A stretch of DNA of 64,000 bases. It comes from Bacteroidota bacterium. GTDB lineage: Bacteria > Bacteroidota > Bacteroidia > Chitinophagales > LD1. The stretch spans positions 61,059-125,058 of the forward strand of contig JAFDYN010000004.1 in assembly GCA_018267385.1 (NCBI GenBank). Direction: 5' to 3'. The position numbers were made by a program, and so were the translations under genes. Below, one piece after another: positions 26,807 to 36,753 of this stretch (position 1 is the stretch's first letter; each line of letters begins with the position of its first letter). The notes below the pieces were generated by a model. That model did no database searches, had not been told where the DNA came from, and saw only the letters and a program-made list of their open reading frames with translations.

Positions 26807-28084
26807 CTACTTCTCCAGGATCATGGTGACGCTCTGGCCACCTGCAGCGCAGACGGAGATGACACCTTTGCCTGAGCCTTTCTCATTGAGCAGCTTGGCG
26901 AGTGTAGCGAGTACACGCCCACCGGTGGCAGCGAACGGGTGGCCCGCAGCGAGGCTGCTGCCGTTCACATTGAGTTTGCTGCGGTCTATAGCACCGATGG
27001 CTTTGACTCCGTACTTGCCGCTGAGTTCTTCGCTCTCCCATATTTTGAGCTGGGCCAGCACCTGCGCGGCAAAGGCCTCGTGTACCTCATAAAAATCGAA
27101 ATCCTGAAACTTCATACCTGCTTTGTCCAGCATGCGGCCCATAGCATAGGTAGGAGACATGAGCAGGTTTTGTTTGTCCTTTACAAACTCTATGGCTGCC
27201 ACCTCGGCGTGAGTAATGTAAGCAAGGATAGGTAGATTGTGTTCCTTGGCCCAGTCTTCGCTGGCCAGGAGTACACAGGATGCACCATCTGTGAGGGGAG
27301 ACGAGTTGCCGGCTGTGAGGGTTCCGTTTACTTTATCAAAGGCAGGCTTGAGTTTGGCTAGTTTCTCCAGGGTGCTATCGGTACGCAGGTTATTGTCGCG
27401 CTCCAGGCCTGCATATGGTGTCATTAGGTCTTTGAAAAAACCACGCTCATATGCGGCAGCCATCTTCTGGTGACTGACCAGAGCAAAAGCATCCTGGTCC
27501 TCGCGGGCGATACCAAAATATTTTGCGGTAACCTCCGTGTGATCGCCCATAGACATACCGGTGCGTGGCTCTACATTGAGCGGTGGCACAGGAGCCCAGT
27601 CTTTCAGCCGGATACTGAGAAATAACTTGATGCGCTCGCCGGTAGTCTTGGCGCGGCGGGCAGCCAGCAGCGTTTTGCGCAGCTTTTCACCAAATACCAG
27701 AGGCACATCACTGGAGGAATCCACTCCACCTGCTATACCGCACTCTATCTGGCCGAGGGCAATTTTATTGGCTATATAGATAGCGGACTCCACACCTGTA
27801 TCGCAGGCTTGCTGTAGATCGCAGGCCGGTGTGCGTGGATCCAGTGTGGTGCCCAGTACGCTCTCACGCATGAGGTTAAACTCACGCGTATGCTTCAGTA
27901 CAGCTCCGCCGGCTACCTCGCCAAGGAGCTGACCTTGCAGCTTATACCTCTCTATGAGGCCATTTAGCGCAGCTACCATCATATCCTGATTGCTGGCATT
28001 GGTATAGTTTGTATTGTGGCGGGCAAAGGGGATCCTATTAGCACCGATAATGGCTACACGGCGGTATGCATTGGTATATGACAT
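26807..28084 (-). CDS. Acetyl-CoA C-acyltransferase (thiolase)
   Basis: 425 residues. The nucleophilic Cys94 lies in DLQQACDTG, the histidine in AAGHPFAATGGR, and the second catalytic Cys412 in VCAAGGQ. The sequence resembles the FadI/trifunctional-protein beta type. It carries out the last step of fatty acid beta-oxidation or the reverse condensation. It is monocistronic here; no FadJ-like hydratase/dehydrogenase lies next to it. Its pathway partner in the window is the acyl-CoA ligase at 10044, which is not linked by operon. Confidence 0.93.
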   Translation of the reverse strand: MSYTNAYRRVAIIGANRIPFARHNTNYTNASNQDMMVAALNGLIERYKLQGQLLGEVAGGAVLKHTREFNLMRESVLGTTLDPRTPACDLQQACDTGVESAIYIANKIALGQIECGIAGGVDSSSDVPLVFGEKLRKTLLAARRAKTTGERIKLFLSIRLKDWAPVPPLNVEPRTGMSMGDHTEVTAKYFGIAREDQDAFALVSHQKMAAAYERGFFKDLMTPYAGLERDNNLRTDSTLEKLAKLKPAFDKVNGTLTAGNSSPLTDGASCVLLASEDWAKEHNLPILAYITHAEVAAIEFVKDKQNLLMSPTYAMGRMLDKAGMKFQDFDFYEVHEAFAAQVLAQLKIWESEELSGKYGVKAIGAIDRSKLNVNGSSLAAGHPFAATGGRVLATLAKLLNEKGSGKGVISVCAAGGQSVTMILEK

Positions 28085-28205
28085 GGAGGGAGTGTTTATC
28101 TATCAAATATAAAAATGAAATGACGGTGGAGAGACAAAGCTTTGACAACAAATACGCGAACCTGCCAAAGTCTATACCAAACAGCATCTGTCAAACAACA
28201 TAAAA

Positions 28206-28229
28206 AAAGGCCACCCCGGGGTGGCCTTT
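28206..28229 (-). terminator. Strong intrinsic terminator of the 2054-residue T9SS cargo
   Basis: A perfect 24-bp palindrome, AAAGGCCACCCC followed by GGGGTGGCCTTT. On the minus strand the hairpin runs directly into a T-run. It lies 24 bp after the stop codon. Confidence 0.9.
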
Positions 28230-28252
28230 ACAGTATCGTAGACTAACGGCTG

Positions 28253-31200
28253 TTATTTAATAATAAGCATGCGGCGCGTCTTGACAAAGTCTCCCGCACG
28301 CATCTGATAGAAGTAAACGCCGGACTGCAGGTCCTCCTGTGCAAAAGATATCTTGTGCATACCGGCTGCCTGTGTGCCATTGACCGGCTGCGCTACGAGG
28401 CGGCCAGCCTCATCATAGATCGTGATGCTGACGCTCTGAGCTGACGGTATCACATATTGTATCTCTGTAGTAGCGCTGAAAGGATTCGGCACATTCTGCA
28501 GGAGGCTATAGCCATCTGCAAAGTTGATAGCATTGATGCCAGTAGTGGTTTGCACATTGATCACATACGGAGACTCTACACGCGCTACTGAGCTGTCAGG
28601 TACCACGTGTATCGTGTCATATGTCGGCTCATACTCCACATCATTATCTGTATCATAAACTTTGTAAGTGATAGCCTGGGTTACATTGGCAGTGTCCCCA
28701 TGAATCGTGATGAATACCCTGTAGGCATTCAGGCTGTGCAGGTAGATAGGCTGTGCTACGCCTACACAGGTGCCGTTTACAAATGCACCTACCAGGTAGT
28801 GGCTCTGCGTAGTAGAGACGCTATTGAACTGCAGGTCGGCCGTCACACTCATGTTTTGCTGGTAGAGGTTATCGTCAGCATTCCATGATGGCAGGCTACG
28901 GCTAGGCGGTATCACAAAGTTGAAGGCATTAGCGGTCTTGAGCTTGTAGCCCTGACCCGGATACATATTATTGAGGGTGCCGGCCCAGCCGCCACTGTTG
29001 TACTGAGTGAAGGTACTCTGCGTCTTCAGCAGATCACCATCAGCTACTGTCACATTGGCCAGGTATGATACAGCGCTGGAGATATCCTGACGAGGATATC
29101 CTACCCAGTTCCAGCCGGAGGCTATCTGTATGCTGGTAGTATCTGTGACTGCGGTGCCCAGCAGGTGCAGCGTATCAGGCTGACTGAGCTGGATCATATA
29201 GCTCTTCTTAGTATTGAATGTAGCAAGCGCACCCTGCCATGTACCTGCTCCTGTAGAAGGTTTATAGTATTGGGCATACGCGTTATCGGTTTTCACGATG
29301 CTGGCATTAGCCGGATGCAGATGGGCGAGTACATTGTTGGTGCTCATATCTGTAGCATTCACATTGAGGGAGAACCAATTCCAGCCCGGAGTGAGCAGGA
29401 TGGTCTGGAAGATGCCCTGAGGGTGCAGGATATACGGAGCCAGTGGCTGGCCTATCGTACCATTGTCTACAAATGGCAGGCGCTCTTTGGCCTGGTACTC
29501 GACACCCGGTACAGCGTCCCACATGCGGAAGGTAAAGGTGTCACCCACCACGCTATTACTATACGCTGTGATAAAGGCTACGTACTTATTGGTATAAGGA
29601 TCATAAGAGATACCAGCAAGGCCACGGCACTCCTCACCCTTGAATACGGCAATAGTATCGCGCGTATCTGTAGAGAGCGGTGTATTGAGGTCTGTAGTGC
29701 TGAAGTTGGCAGTGACATTCATGCTATACTGATAGCTGGCCGGGTTGACACTCCAGTTTGGATGCGGCTTCACTACGTCAAGATTGACGAAGAGGTACAG
29801 GTCACGGCCACTGGCGCGTGCTATCACCGTGTCAGTATAGTGGCCTGGATTCAGTGAATTCTGCACTGTGAAGCTAACCTGGCGGCTCGATGGATTGGTA
29901 GGCGTGCCGGAGGTCATGGTATAGACGGCCTGCTGCGGCGTGCTGAGCCATGATGGCATATGCGTGATCGTAAATGAATCCAGCGGACCGACATTCAGCA
30001 TCGTGCCTGTGGCAGTAGCCGATGTACCTGTCACCGCGCTGATATTCATATTGGCAGGGCTCCAGTATACCTTAGACCTGTTTACTACAAAGCTCCACTG
30101 TACCGGCTGCTGGAGTGTATTGCCGTTGATGTCATATACATTATTGATCGTGCTGATCAGGGTCACATTCTCCAGGCTGTCTATCAGTGACGGAGGATTA
30201 GTATATATGATCAGTGATGAGCCGCTGCATACTACAGAGTCCGGTATCACCTGACCATTGTCTGCGCGCACGAGTGTAGAGTAGATGTGGTCATAGGCAT
30301 TTGCCCTGCCGCAGTCTATAGCTTCATTGAATGTCACTGAGATGTCCTGGCCTACATTCAGCACGCCATCAGCAGGAGACGGCGTCCCAAAGAGCTGGAG
30401 GTTGGTACGATCTATCTTGCCACTGAGGGTCTGAGAGTAGGTCCTGCCGCCCGGCTGCGAGCCGCAATTGGCATAGGCGCGGACCTCATAGTTGCCATCT
30501 GCCAGGGCGGAAGTATTGAAGATGTAGGCATAGTATGGCGCTACCAGGCGTGAGCGGGTGATAGGCGGGTTGATAGCCGGCACCCATGAGCCACCCAGCG
30601 AACGATACTCCAGGCCGATGCTGATGAGATTGCTATCTGTAGCATTGTAGCCCGAGAAGATGATAGGCAGTGTATCATGGCTGGCAGCATTGACGAGCCA
30701 GTTGTCAGATGGTGTATAGAGGCTGATCGGGCTGCAGGTGCTCTGGAAGTGTGCCTCAAAGGTGATCGTATTGCCCTCGGCACCGTCACATGGAGACGAA
30801 GAGGAAATCTGGAGGCCATTATAGTCAGAGGCTATCGGACCGCGCTCCACCGTGAGTACCACAGGCAAGTCTGTGCCTGCTGCTACAGTGAATGCTGCAG
30901 GAGAGTTATTGATCTGCTGACCGCCTATCTTAATGATCGCGCCTTCTGTATTGCTCTCTGGCACGGCCTGTATATTATAGGTACGTGTCTCCATGCTTTC
31001 GCTGAGGTTCACGATGTGCGCTGTGAAAGTAGCAGGTGTATTGATAGGTACATTAGATACAGAGTAGTTGTCGAGCGTGACCTGCACAGAGTCGCGGGCC
31101 TGTGTACCCGGCCAGTGAGGACAGGCGCTGGTACCTGCTACGAGGCCGAAGGCTGGTGTACCATATACTTTATCCGACTTGACATCTACACTATAGAAGT

Positions 31201-34200
31201 TACCGACAGTATTATCCTCCAGGTGATAGCCGAACGTTTTGGAGCGTACCACATTCGTAGAAGTACCTTTGTTCATATTCCAGTGGAAGTTCATCTTGAC
31301 ACCCAGTTGTGTATTGGCAAAGCCGTCCAGATTTTCACCAAAGAACACGCCTACTCCGGCATTGACATCTACGAACGTAGAGTAGTCTATAGACTGGGTA
31401 GAGTCTGACCCGGCAGTCTGCTCATAGTCATATACCGCACCGGCGCTATAGGAGAGATTTTGCACAAATGAAGCAGTGGTATCCGAGTTCTTGTGATTCT
31501 TTTGCACTACCTGCTTCCAGACATCTATATATGACTGCATGAGCGCTATCGTATCTCCGTGAGCCAGGGAACGCAGCAGCTCGAGCTGTGGTATGAGCGT
31601 CTCCGTGATGTGCTTCTCAGTATAGATATAGTTTGTGGCGAGGCCATTGGCACCCCAGGCCAGCTCCGTATCGCGCTCTACCTGACAGTTCTTGAGAGAG
31701 ATCACATCTGAGAGGGCGTATATCATATTGAATGAACCGCCCACGTATACATCACCCTGATGGCCCACGAGGGCTATATCAGTACCGTTATTAGAATTGG
31801 ACGTAGATATCTGCTGATGTGCGGTGAAAGTAGTATTGACTTGCGTATTGTGATTCTGATCGCCACCCGCCTGAGCATCTGCAGTGATCTCCACGCCGGC
31901 ACCTACTACGATACCAGTAAAAGGAATAGGAATACCGGCACCGATCTTGGCATCTACATAAGGACCGGCCGAACCGCCTACCTGATAGGAGTTGCTATAA
32001 GCATAGTTGACCGAAGAGTCCTGCGCCAGGAAGCTGTAGCTGCTGCTGCCCGGAGGTGCGTGGAGCACAAAGAACGGCAGCTCCGGTGTCTTGGTCACAA
32101 ATGTCTGCGTATGCGGCCTGTGGCCGGTCACGAGTATCTGATGGCCCCAGTTAGGCGCTGTATTATTGCCTACGTGAGCGAAGAACTGAAGCACCTTGAG
32201 ATATGGCGCTGCTATATTAGGCACACCCGGTAGCAGCAGGTAGTCATAGCGGCCCTGATAGAAATTGACCGTCTGTGGTGCACCGACATCGCTCACATCA
32301 TCATATATCACGAGTTGGCCTGAGTCTACAGGGCAGCTGGTAGAGTCATAGGCAAAGAATTCTTTGATCGATATGCGCAGCGGTATGCGGTCACCCTGAT
32401 CTACTATATAGCCCCCATTCACAGAAGGGCATGCCGTAGAGAATGGGAAATTCACCACATCTACTGTGATCTGGCCGTGATAGATAAATGGTGCACGCGG
32501 TATGATCACCCTATTGGTAGTGATCGTATCTATGATCGTATCGCGATGGGCAGGATAGACTATGATCTGGCCGCTGACCAGTGTGTCAGAGTGTGCCGGT
32601 ACGATAGTGTAAGAGGTATCTATCACTGTAGTGCTGGCTGAGTCGCGCTTGGTCACGTCTACGTGCAGCGGGCTGCTGCCCAGCTGTGTGGCGAGCAGCG
32701 GATCTTCTATCACATTATTGGCAAAGCCCTTGATAAAATTGACCGTATATGGCTGGGCCGGCACCACCACGGCTTTCTCTCCGTAGCCGCTGAAGGTGTC
32801 AAACTTGGCGTAGGCGCCATTGTCAGAATTGATGGAGACGATATCATGATGGCTGACCTGATTGCCACAGCCACCCTTGACACTGATGCGGATCGTATCA
32901 CGCGTGAGGTCGGTAAAATTGACATTGAATGAATCACTCACGACATGAATAGTGATGGAATCAGGGGAGAACTTGTGGTTATACAAGACAGGCTTGAACG
33001 TATAGGTGCCCTCCTGCTGTATAGCAATAGAGAAATCTCCTGTGCTGCTGGTAGTGTTGCTGATATTTACGTTGTTCTGGTAAATGGATACGCCGCCCTC
33101 TGTACAGTTAGGGCAGTTAGGATCCGGCGAGAACTTGACTTTACCCTTGATAGTAAATACAGACGTATCCTGAAAATCCACACCTGTCGCATTGTTGCTA
33201 TTCATGGTCAGCGTACGGCGCAGCGTATCAGGATTGAAGCCGTGCGTACCCTTGTGCGGCACGATGGTCCAAGTAGCACTGGTATCGTAGAAGCGGTCAT
33301 TGAACTGATAGAAGCCTGACGGATCTGTGAGCACAGAATCCAGGTAGAGTGTATTATTTATATTGGCATAAGCCACCATCACTACACCTCCTACACCGGC
33401 GCTGTATATGGTACGTACATTGCCTTTGATCACACCATTAGGGCGAGAGGCTCCATTGTCATGAAAGGCGAAAGGTGTATTATTATTAGCATCTATCGGA
33501 GCCACAGAGTAGTCATATACCACTCCCGGCACTCCATCGAAATCATTGTATGTAGTAGAGTTTTTATTGACCACTGCTATCTGCTGGCCATTACGCATCA
33601 CGGCGATATCATTTGGCGCAAAGGCAGCAATATTAGGCCAGGTGAGCTGGCTCTTGCCATATAGCGTAGCATCGGTAGCCTGGAGGATACGATTAGAGAT
33701 CGGCACAGAGAAATAACATGAATTGGACTCAGGATTACCCCAACTGGTAGCTTGCGTCCTCACTTCATAGCTGTAGGTGCCTTGCGGTAGCATAGTTGGG
33801 TCAGTATAGGAATAAACGTTTCCTGCCACTGTAGCTATATAGGCGCCATTACGGTAAATATTGTATTGCAGATTGGCCTCCGGTACGTCTGATCCTTTGT
33901 ACCAGTGTAGTACTGTAAACTGAAGATTAGGGATGTTGGTCGTATTGGTGTAGCCATAATAAGAGTATCCCGGTGCATAGATACTGTGCGTCCTGATAGT
34001 AAATCCGCTGGTCCAGTTGTCATTGGAGTATCCGCTGGAGAGGCTGAATCCCGGCCCATTATAGCAAGTACTGACGCCATTGTGATTGCGCCCCCACTGG
34101 TGCATCTGTACGTAGTATGTAGCATTGACGCCCGGTCCCACCGCAAAGGTGTACGCTCCATCAGGTATGGTAGGGTTGCTTTGATTCAGGTAGGTGGCGT

Positions 34201-34417
34201 CCCCTACACTCGTGCCGACATAAAGTGCACGGCCATCGTAGTAGCATTGGAAAGAGGCCGTAGCCACACCTGTATAGCTAAACTGGAGATAGTAATCACT
34301 GGACCTGCCATTGATCACAGTGGTCATCGAGCCGCTGGATGCAAACGCAGACTGCATGGCCATGAGCCCGCAGATCAATACCAATAAAAATCTCAGTGGG
34401 GAGTAGGGTTTCGTCAT
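28253..34417 (-). CDS. 2054-residue multidomain surface protein, T9SS type A
   Basis: The ATG at 34417 gives a good signal peptide (MTKPYSPLRF..SAFASSG). The frame extends 69 bp upstream without a better start. Visible parts, roughly: a fibronectin III-like domain (160-240), several carboxypeptidase-regulatory-like beta domains (330-650), an unassigned region of about 500 residues, an SbsA Ig-like domain (about 1340-1445, PADGVLNVGQDISVTFNEAI), and two copies of a module with GWNW (near 1672 and 1769). The C-terminal 85 residues are a type A sorting domain (NVPNPFS, ITIYDEAGRLV, LQSGVYFYQM). I recognise no catalytic motif. It is probably an adhesive or structural surface protein. A TACATTTG -7 element and a strong terminator make it monocistronic. 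Confidence 0.88.
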   Translation of the reverse strand: MTKPYSPLRFLLVLICGLMAMQSAFASSGSMTTVINGRSSDYYLQFSYTGVATASFQCYYDGRALYVGTSVGDATYLNQSNPTIPDGAYTFAVGPGVNATYYVQMHQWGRNHNGVSTCYNGPGFSLSSGYSNDNWTSGFTIRTHSIYAPGYSYYGYTNTTNIPNLQFTVLHWYKGSDVPEANLQYNIYRNGAYIATVAGNVYSYTDPTMLPQGTYSYEVRTQATSWGNPESNSCYFSVPISNRILQATDATLYGKSQLTWPNIAAFAPNDIAVMRNGQQIAVVNKNSTTYNDFDGVPGVVYDYSVAPIDANNNTPFAFHDNGASRPNGVIKGNVRTIYSAGVGGVVMVAYANINNTLYLDSVLTDPSGFYQFNDRFYDTSATWTIVPHKGTHGFNPDTLRRTLTMNSNNATGVDFQDTSVFTIKGKVKFSPDPNCPNCTEGGVSIYQNNVNISNTTSSTGDFSIAIQQEGTYTFKPVLYNHKFSPDSITIHVVSDSFNVNFTDLTRDTIRISVKGGCGNQVSHHDIVSINSDNGAYAKFDTFSGYGEKAVVVPAQPYTVNFIKGFANNVIEDPLLATQLGSSPLHVDVTKRDSASTTVIDTSYTIVPAHSDTLVSGQIIVYPAHRDTIIDTITTNRVIIPRAPFIYHGQITVDVVNFPFSTACPSVNGGYIVDQGDRIPLRISIKEFFAYDSTSCPVDSGQLVIYDDVSDVGAPQTVNFYQGRYDYLLLPGVPNIAAPYLKVLQFFAHVGNNTAPNWGHQILVTGHRPHTQTFVTKTPELPFFVLHAPPGSSSYSFLAQDSSVNYAYSNSYQVGGSAGPYVDAKIGAGIPIPFTGIVVGAGVEITADAQAGGDQNHNTQVNTTFTAHQQISTSNSNNGTDIALVGHQGDVYVGGSFNMIYALSDVISLKNCQVERDTELAWGANGLATNYIYTEKHITETLIPQLELLRSLAHGDTIALMQSYIDVWKQVVQKNHKNSDTTASFVQNLSYSAGAVYDYEQTAGSDSTQSIDYSTFVDVNAGVGVFFGENLDGFANTQLGVKMNFHWNMNKGTSTNVVRSKTFGYHLEDNTVGNFYSVDVKSDKVYGTPAFGLVAGTSACPHWPGTQARDSVQVTLDNYSVSNVPINTPATFTAHIVNLSESMETRTYNIQAVPESNTEGAIIKIGGQQINNSPAAFTVAAGTDLPVVLTVERGPIASDYNGLQISSSSPCDGAEGNTITFEAHFQSTCSPISLYTPSDNWLVNAASHDTLPIIFSGYNATDSNLISIGLEYRSLGGSWVPAINPPITRSRLVAPYYAYIFNTSALADGNYEVRAYANCGSQPGGRTYSQTLSGKIDRTNLQLFGTPSPADGVLNVGQDISVTFNEAIDCGRANAYDHIYSTLVRADNGQVIPDSVVCSGSSLIIYTNPPSLIDSLENVTLISTINNVYDINGNTLQQPVQWSFVVNRSKVYWSPANMNISAVTGTSATATGTMLNVGPLDSFTITHMPSWLSTPQQAVYTMTSGTPTNPSSRQVSFTVQNSLNPGHYTDTVIARASGRDLYLFVNLDVVKPHPNWSVNPASYQYSMNVTANFSTTDLNTPLSTDTRDTIAVFKGEECRGLAGISYDPYTNKYVAFITAYSNSVVGDTFTFRMWDAVPGVEYQAKERLPFVDNGTIGQPLAPYILHPQGIFQTILLTPGWNWFSLNVNATDMSTNNVLAHLHPANASIVKTDNAYAQYYKPSTGAGTWQGALATFNTKKSYMIQLSQPDTLHLLGTAVTDTTSIQIASGWNWVGYPRQDISSAVSYLANVTVADGDLLKTQSTFTQYNSGGWAGTLNNMYPGQGYKLKTANAFNFVIPPSRSLPSWNADDNLYQQNMSVTADLQFNSVSTTQSHYLVGAFVNGTCVGVAQPIYLHSLNAYRVFITIHGDTANVTQAITYKVYDTDNDVEYEPTYDTIHVVPDSSVARVESPYVINVQTTTGINAINFADGYSLLQNVPNPFSATTEIQYVIPSAQSVSITIYDEAGRLVAQPVNGTQAAGMHKISFAQEDLQSGVYFYQMRAGDFVKTRRMLIIK

Positions 34418-34434
34418 AATGATGATTTGTGGCT

Positions 34435-34442
34435 CAAATGTA
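34435..34442 (-). promoter_or_regulatory. -7 element TACATTTG of the 2054-residue cargo gene
   Basis: An exact TAnnTTTG match on the minus strand, 17 bp before the start codon. No TTG is seen at the expected -33 spacing. Confidence 0.5.
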
Positions 34443-34689
34443 CCAAAAATGAATGCTAAGAGAATTTTTTGTGTAACTAAAATCAATACACAAAAACTAC
34501 ATGGGGCAGAATCACCACAATAGGTTGAATGCGAGTTGTCTTTGAAGATAAAAGAGCTGTAGAAGGTTGATTTGGCAACCTTTTCAAGTGAATACCCGAT
34601 CTATACCTACCATCGGGATCAGCAATTGGCAAGGCAAAAAAAATATGGTGCAGAATTTTCACATACGTCTTTTTTCAGAATAAAAACTT

Positions 34690-34697
34690 TACGTTTG
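34690..34697 (+). promoter_or_regulatory. -7 element TACGTTTG of the type B cargo operon
   Basis: An exact TAnnTTTG match 25 bp before the start codon at 34723. The upstream region is T-rich but lacks a TTG at -33. Confidence 0.5.
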
Positions 34698-34722
34698 TCT
34701 CGTCCTCAAAACATCTTACCGG

Positions 34723-36732
34723 ATGAAAAAACTCTACAACCCGTTCATCAGCCTTTTATTCCTGATGGGAATACTGGTGCAAAGTACACAGTCAGAGGCG
34801 CAGGTAGCAGCGTCAGACTCCCTTACGCTTGTTAGCCTCTACAATACTACCGGTGGCGCCAACTGGATCAACCATAGTGGTTGGCTCACGGGCAATGTGG
34901 GCACCTGGTATGGTATCACTGCATCCGCAGGACGGGTGACGCGCATCGTCCTACCGGGCAACAACCTGAATGGAGCAGCTACAGACTCGCTCTATAAACT
35001 GACTGCTCTGAAAGTAGCCAATCTGAGCGCCAACGGTTTGACCTACTTCCCCGTACTCACCGGCCTGCATATCGATACGCTGAACCTGGCGAATAATAAA
35101 CTGACCTTCCGCCACCTGGTGCCCAACAAGGCTCATGTGGATTCATTCTACTATGCTCCTCAGGATAGTGCAGATGTATATATAGATACTACCGCTACTG
35201 AGCAATCTGCCATCTCGCTGGTGACCGGCACAGACGCCAATCCATCTGTAGGAGACAACTATGCCTGGTATCTGGATACGACGCTGATCGTATCGGGATC
35301 GTCTAATGTCTATACTATACTCTGTATGGATAGTTCAAATGCAGGTGTTTACTATGTCAAGATCACTAATAGCCAGCTACCGGCGCTCACGCTGTACCGC
35401 AGGCCTGTGACACTGCGTGTGCGCAGTCTGGCCAATCCGGGCCCGGACTTCCATGTATGCGCCTCTACGTCTACACTGCAGGGCACAGTACCAGCCGGTG
35501 CCAGTGTACTGTGGGCTACTGTATCAGGCGGCGGCCAGGTGAGCAGTGATACCATCCCTATGCCTCAGGTGAATAACCTGACGGTCGGAGCTAACGTATT
35601 TCAGTTTGGCGTGACAGCCAATAACATCTCCTGCCCGTCGCACCTTTACTCCTATGCGCGCGTAGTGATCACCCGCGATACTAATCCACCTCCTGCTTAT
35701 GCAGGTATGGATCAGAGTGTATGCAGCCCGCAGGCTACGCTGTCTGCTGCTCAGCCATCTGTAGGCACAGGCACCTGGACGGTGATAAAGGGTGCAGGAA
35801 CTGTAGCCCAATCTACGAGTGCCTCTACCGCCGTGAATGGCCTCTCCTACGGCGAAAATATCCTGCGCTGGCAGCTGACAAACGGCGCCTGTACACCGTC
35901 GTTCTTTGACGAGGTAAAGATATACCGTGATGATACCCTGCGCACAGTCTCTGCCGGGGTCGATACCTCTATCTGCCCTACCAGCTATGTATTGGGTGGT
36001 GTGCTACCGGATGATGCCACAGGTATATGGAGCGTAGTGTATGGTGCGGGATCGTTCTCTCCTGCTGACTCGCCGCGTGCGACTGTGAGCGGTCTCAACG
36101 AATTTGCAAATACCCTGAGGTGGACCGTGTCCAACTCCTGCAACACCATCTATGATGAAGTGGTAGTGACTGTTTACCACTTTGTGCATGCCAATGCAGG
36201 GCCGGATAAGACTGTATACTATTCTCCGGTCACACGCTATCCGCTGGGAGATACGCTCAATGTAGCTACTGGTGGTACCGGTCCGTATACCTATGCCTGG
36301 ACCCCGGCAGAAAACCTGGACGACTCGACCAAAGAGCATTCCCTCTTCCTGACACCGGATACTGGTGTGTACTCCTTTACGGTGCTGGTCACGGATGTAC
36401 ATGGCTGCACTGCTACTGATGACGTGACCTATACTGCCGGCAAAGGTACTACACTGACGGTGCCTACACTCTTTACCCCCAATGATGACGGGCTGAATGA
36501 CGAGCTGTACATCCCCGGTCTGGAGAGCTACCCCAACAATGAACTGACCGTAGTAGACCGCAACGACCAGGTAGTACTGCACCGTGTGGGATACAAGAAC
36601 GACTGGAAAGGAATAAACGAAGAGGGCTTCGCTCAGCTGGGGCATAAGCTGGCTGTAGATACTTACTTCTATACGCTGAAACTGGAAGATGGCAAACCAC
36701 TCCAGAAAGGCTATTTCCTGATCAAATACTAA
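34723..36732 (+). CDS. Secreted protein with gliding-motility-associated (type B) C-terminal domain
   Basis: 669 residues with a signal peptide (MKKLYNPFIS..SEAQ). The N-terminal 120 residues are leucine-rich-repeat-like, opening with the common SLYNTTGGANWINHSGW module. The middle contains beta-sandwich repeats around the pattern NAGPD/PGPD (about 240-470), followed by a PKD-like domain. The C-terminus is a type B T9SS domain: PTLFTPNDDGLNDELYIPGL, then DTYFYTLKLEDGKPLQKGYF. Type B cargo, unlike type A, generally needs a co-encoded PorP/SprF protein for export, and exactly such a gene follows 21 bp downstream. Confidence 0.9.
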   Translation: MKKLYNPFISLLFLMGILVQSTQSEAQVAASDSLTLVSLYNTTGGANWINHSGWLTGNVGTWYGITASAGRVTRIVLPGNNLNGAATDSLYKLTALKVANLSANGLTYFPVLTGLHIDTLNLANNKLTFRHLVPNKAHVDSFYYAPQDSADVYIDTTATEQSAISLVTGTDANPSVGDNYAWYLDTTLIVSGSSNVYTILCMDSSNAGVYYVKITNSQLPALTLYRRPVTLRVRSLANPGPDFHVCASTSTLQGTVPAGASVLWATVSGGGQVSSDTIPMPQVNNLTVGANVFQFGVTANNISCPSHLYSYARVVITRDTNPPPAYAGMDQSVCSPQATLSAAQPSVGTGTWTVIKGAGTVAQSTSASTAVNGLSYGENILRWQLTNGACTPSFFDEVKIYRDDTLRTVSAGVDTSICPTSYVLGGVLPDDATGIWSVVYGAGSFSPADSPRATVSGLNEFANTLRWTVSNSCNTIYDEVVVTVYHFVHANAGPDKTVYYSPVTRYPLGDTLNVATGGTGPYTYAWTPAENLDDSTKEHSLFLTPDTGVYSFTVLVTDVHGCTATDDVTYTAGKGTTLTVPTLFTPNDDGLNDELYIPGLESYPNNELTVVDRNDQVVLHRVGYKNDWKGINEEGFAQLGHKLAVDTYFYTLKLEDGKPLQKGYFLIKY

Positions 36733-36753
36733 ACCCGACTAAACCTCATCTGC

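Larger units (their letters stand above)
34418..34722. other. Divergent intergenic region with two hairpins
   Basis: 305 bp between two T9SS cargo genes. It holds a -7 box for each direction (34435-34442 minus, 34690-34697 plus). AAGGTTG and CAACCTT form a 7-bp hairpin with a T-rich tail near 34564-34583, and CCCGAT and ATCGGG form a 6-bp inverted repeat near 34598-34620. I find no small ORF with coding character and no recognised RNA family. Confidence 0.5.

Noticed and set aside
30677..31408. Open frame of 243 codons antisense to the 2054-residue T9SS gene
   Set aside because: A by-product of low stop-codon frequency opposite a Ser/Thr-rich protein; no signal peptide, domain or promoter.
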